NCBI GenBank assembly: GCA_037576195.1
Contig: CM075102.1
Coordinates: 34,096,745 to 34,160,744, forward strand
Length of the DNA: 64,000 nucleotides
Direction of reading: 5' to 3'
Origin: Phytoseiulus persimilis
Taxonomy: Eukaryota; Arthropoda; Arachnida; Mesostigmata; Phytoseiidae
Part shown: positions 62,241 to 64,000 of the stretch, piece by piece
How the letters are laid out: each line of letters opens with the position of its first letter
Position numbering within the stretch: the stretch's first letter is position 1
Position numbers and translations under genes: made by a program
The notes under the pieces: model-generated
What the model saw: the letters and a program-made list of their open reading frames with translations, nothing else
The model's database searches: none
Told to the model about the DNA's origin: nothing

Positions 62241-63085
62241 GTTTCACAGAAAACGGAAATTCATAGTCTCGAAACGATTGAGGTTAGACCACCATCTCAC
62301 ATGAGTAAGTGTGTTCACCGGAACGAGCTTGAAAATATTGTTTCGTTGTTTCCACCGTTGTTTCAACCCTTTTTTCCGTCATCACTTTCTTCGTCAGGGT
62401 GCGAGACAACGATGAAGATCACTTCTGATCAACTCACTGTGATGGACAATTGAAGTGCCCAGATTCAAAACGTCGTACCTCCGAATCTCTGAAGTCGAGT
62501 TTTCAGTCGGGAATTCATCGAACCGATTTCCGAGGACGTTATTTTGCGCCTTTCTCGGACACACAAAACCTGGAGAGGAACAAGAATGACTGGGAATTCC
62601 TGAAGAAGCGCAAAACGGCGTTGTCGGAAATAGGTTCGAAGAATTTCTGAGTGAAAACTTGACATTGGTGGTTACGACGCTTTGGATCTGGGCTCTTCAA
62701 TTCCGGTCATCACACTTTTTCCTGTGTCTCTAACAATTGCGCGAGAAACTCGTTGCGTCTTTGAGAAAACTGCAAGTACGGAGTTGAGCTATGAATTCCA
62801 AGTTCGTCATTCGGACTTGATAGTTTCCACGAGTTCTCCAAAACTGAACCGTAAGGGTAGGGCATGGACGGAGAAGTGCCATGAACAAAATTGAGCAGAA
62901 CAGTGAGCTGGGTAGGAGTGATATTCATCGTTTCCTTTCATCCAGCAGCACGACGAGGGAAACGGTGACGGAAAAGTAGTGGATACAACGATGCGATATT
63001 CTAGCGCTCGTTGCGGTGAACATTTTCACTAATGAGGCATGTTACTCCGACCTCAATCGTTCCAAGACCATGAATTTCCGTTGCA
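62241..63085. repeat. Large imperfect inverted duplication
   Basis: Left arm 62241-62553 and right arm 62605-63085 are inverted copies around a 51-base spacer. Clear blocks, outer to inner: ACGGAAATTCAT and AACGATTGAGGT (62254 onward) with their complements near 63,049-63,083; GTTCACCG.AACGAGC in both; CAACGATGAAGATCACT and its counterpart near 62,915-62,930; TTGAAG.GCCCAGAT with CGTCGTA; and a 60-base inner block at 62494-62553 against 62605-62663. By eye the blocks are about 75-80% identical. The right arm holds about 170 bases (roughly 62,720-62,890) missing from the left arm. Weaker similarity may extend to about 62,040 and 63,300. A transcript through it would form a long hairpin. No transposon terminal motif or target duplication was recognised. 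Confidence 0.75.
62710..62928 (-). CDS. Small hypothetical frame inside the right arm of the inverted duplication
   Basis: A 72-residue frame begins MNITPTQLTVLL and ends at TGA. No family was recognised and no signal peptide or membrane segment is obvious. The inverted left copy has an ATG at the same place reading MKITSDQLTV, but stops after 13 residues because the following stretch is absent there. Conservation of the ATG and the first ten codons between copies is the only support for coding. It may equally be a non-coding remnant of the duplicated sequence. Confidence 0.2.
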   Translation of the reverse strand: MNITPTQLTVLLNFVHGTSPSMPYPYGSVLENSWKLSSPNDELGIHSSTPYLQFSQRRNEFLAQLLETQEKV

Positions 63086-64000
63086 TGGTATGAAAGTCTA
63101 GTCTCAACAAACCGTCGGACCCAAAGATGAAATTAATGTCGTCGACCTCATGGCTTCTCTGATGGAGTGACAGAGTCTCCCTCTAGCATTGATAAAAACT
63201 TGCGTCACAGGAACCCGCCGAATGTCTGGCAAAAATCACACCTTCGCTTCCCGAAAATGAGTAAAAGATATTCGCAGCACAACTCCTCAGCCGCAGTGCA
63301 GAGCAGCGAGTGAGACGTTCTCTGGTTAATCAATTCGAAAGAAGAGCTTCGATGCGAATGTTTGCTGCCGGTGAGCGCTTTACCTGGTTTGACCAGCTCG
63401 AGGGCGTGACCAATACTTGTCGACAAGCAAGGAGAAGTCAACTAGCGGCGGAGGCCTGAGTTTGCTTTCATACAAATGAAGGCGAAACACCGCTGAAGCC
63501 GGGACCCTTGGGAACGAATGCACAACCCTGATTGAAGCAGATCACTTGTGCTGATAGGTGGGCTTTGGAAATAACGGAGACGAGCGAGTCCAGACGCGAT
63601 ACGAGTCGAGGGGTTCGAGCACCGAAAAGAAGCTCGCAGAGGTCGGAACTGCTACTGTGTGCTCCCTTCCGATCCGCCTCTGAGGCCGCTTTCTTGGCCT
63701 GGGACGCAGAGATTTTGCAGATCCACGAGCATCTCGTCTCGCTCTTGCCCAGAGAGTCCGGTAACCGGGGGAACCTTCCCGCCCCGTTCATGAACCCCCG
63801 CCGGAGTCAGGGTCAAAGTGTGTGATTTGCATGTTTGATGCAGATTGCGTCGACCACGAAGCCTTGAACTGATCAGCGCTCGAGAACTTGGAGGATGCAG
63901 TCCCATCAGCTCAGCATCAGAGTCTTTCAATTTCGTGAGCGTTCCCCTAAAGAGCGGGCGGAAAGCACCCCGAGAACGAATTTTCAAGTGCGTCAGGTGG
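63086..64000. other. Right-hand end of the window, nothing recognised
   Basis: Frames up to 111 codons on both strands without a recognised domain. The first ~200 bases may belong to the decayed outer part of the adjacent inverted duplication. Confidence 0.4.

Noticed and set aside
1-64000. Virus-derived, LTR and LINE elements, and CRISPR arrays
   Set aside because: No reverse transcriptase, integrase, capsid or envelope signatures, no long terminal repeats and no regularly spaced repeats were seen.

Overview
This is nuclear DNA of an arthropod. The evidence is spliced protein-coding genes with GT-AG introns (mostly 80-160 nt in the first 25 kb), AATAAA poly(A) signals, and a cuticular protein carrying one type-2 chitin-binding domain. 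Base composition near 50% GC, compact introns and very long merged exons would suit a mesostigmatid mite of the Galendromus kind, but that assignment is inference only.

Layout. Positions 1-15,329 (minus) hold the cytoplasmic dynein 1 heavy chain, 13 exons and 4,467 codons; about the last 180 codons lie beyond the left edge. At 16,610-18,899 (plus) lies a RECQ1-family helicase with eroded motifs and a Gln-rich tail. Facing it, 19,587-24,199 (minus) is the complete 11-exon gene for the exosome helicase MTR4, head to head with ribosomal protein L12 (24,640-25,647, plus). About 13 kb without a convincing gene follow, holding several hairpins and a possible relic of a cysteine protease. At 39,075-41,101 (plus) is a four-exon G-protein alpha subunit of Gq ancestry with altered switch residues and no normal C-terminus. 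A lone signal-peptide exon candidate lies at 45,041. The cuticular chitin-binding protein gene is at 50,306-51,901 (minus). The remaining 12 kb is gene-poor and ends in a large imperfect inverted duplication around 62,240-63,085.

How the genes relate. The left 25 kb is a dense housekeeping block: dynein (cargo transport), RECQ1 (DNA repair), MTR4 (nuclear RNA decay) and RPL12 (ribosome), arranged as divergent and convergent pairs that probably share promoters and 3' regions. The right 38 kb is sparse, with fast-evolving or lineage-specific genes.

Most unusual items: (1) the Gq-derived alpha subunit with predicted loss of normal GTP-switch chemistry and receptor coupling; (2) the inverted duplication at 62.2-63.1 kb, whose transcript would fold into a long hairpin; (3) a precursor-microRNA-like hairpin at 30.0 kb whose unpaired differences are nearly all G-U wobbles on one strand; (4) the RECQ1 homologue with DEAQ in place of DEVH and no aromatic-rich loop. 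No virus-like element, LTR element, tRNA, rRNA or CRISPR array was recognised.
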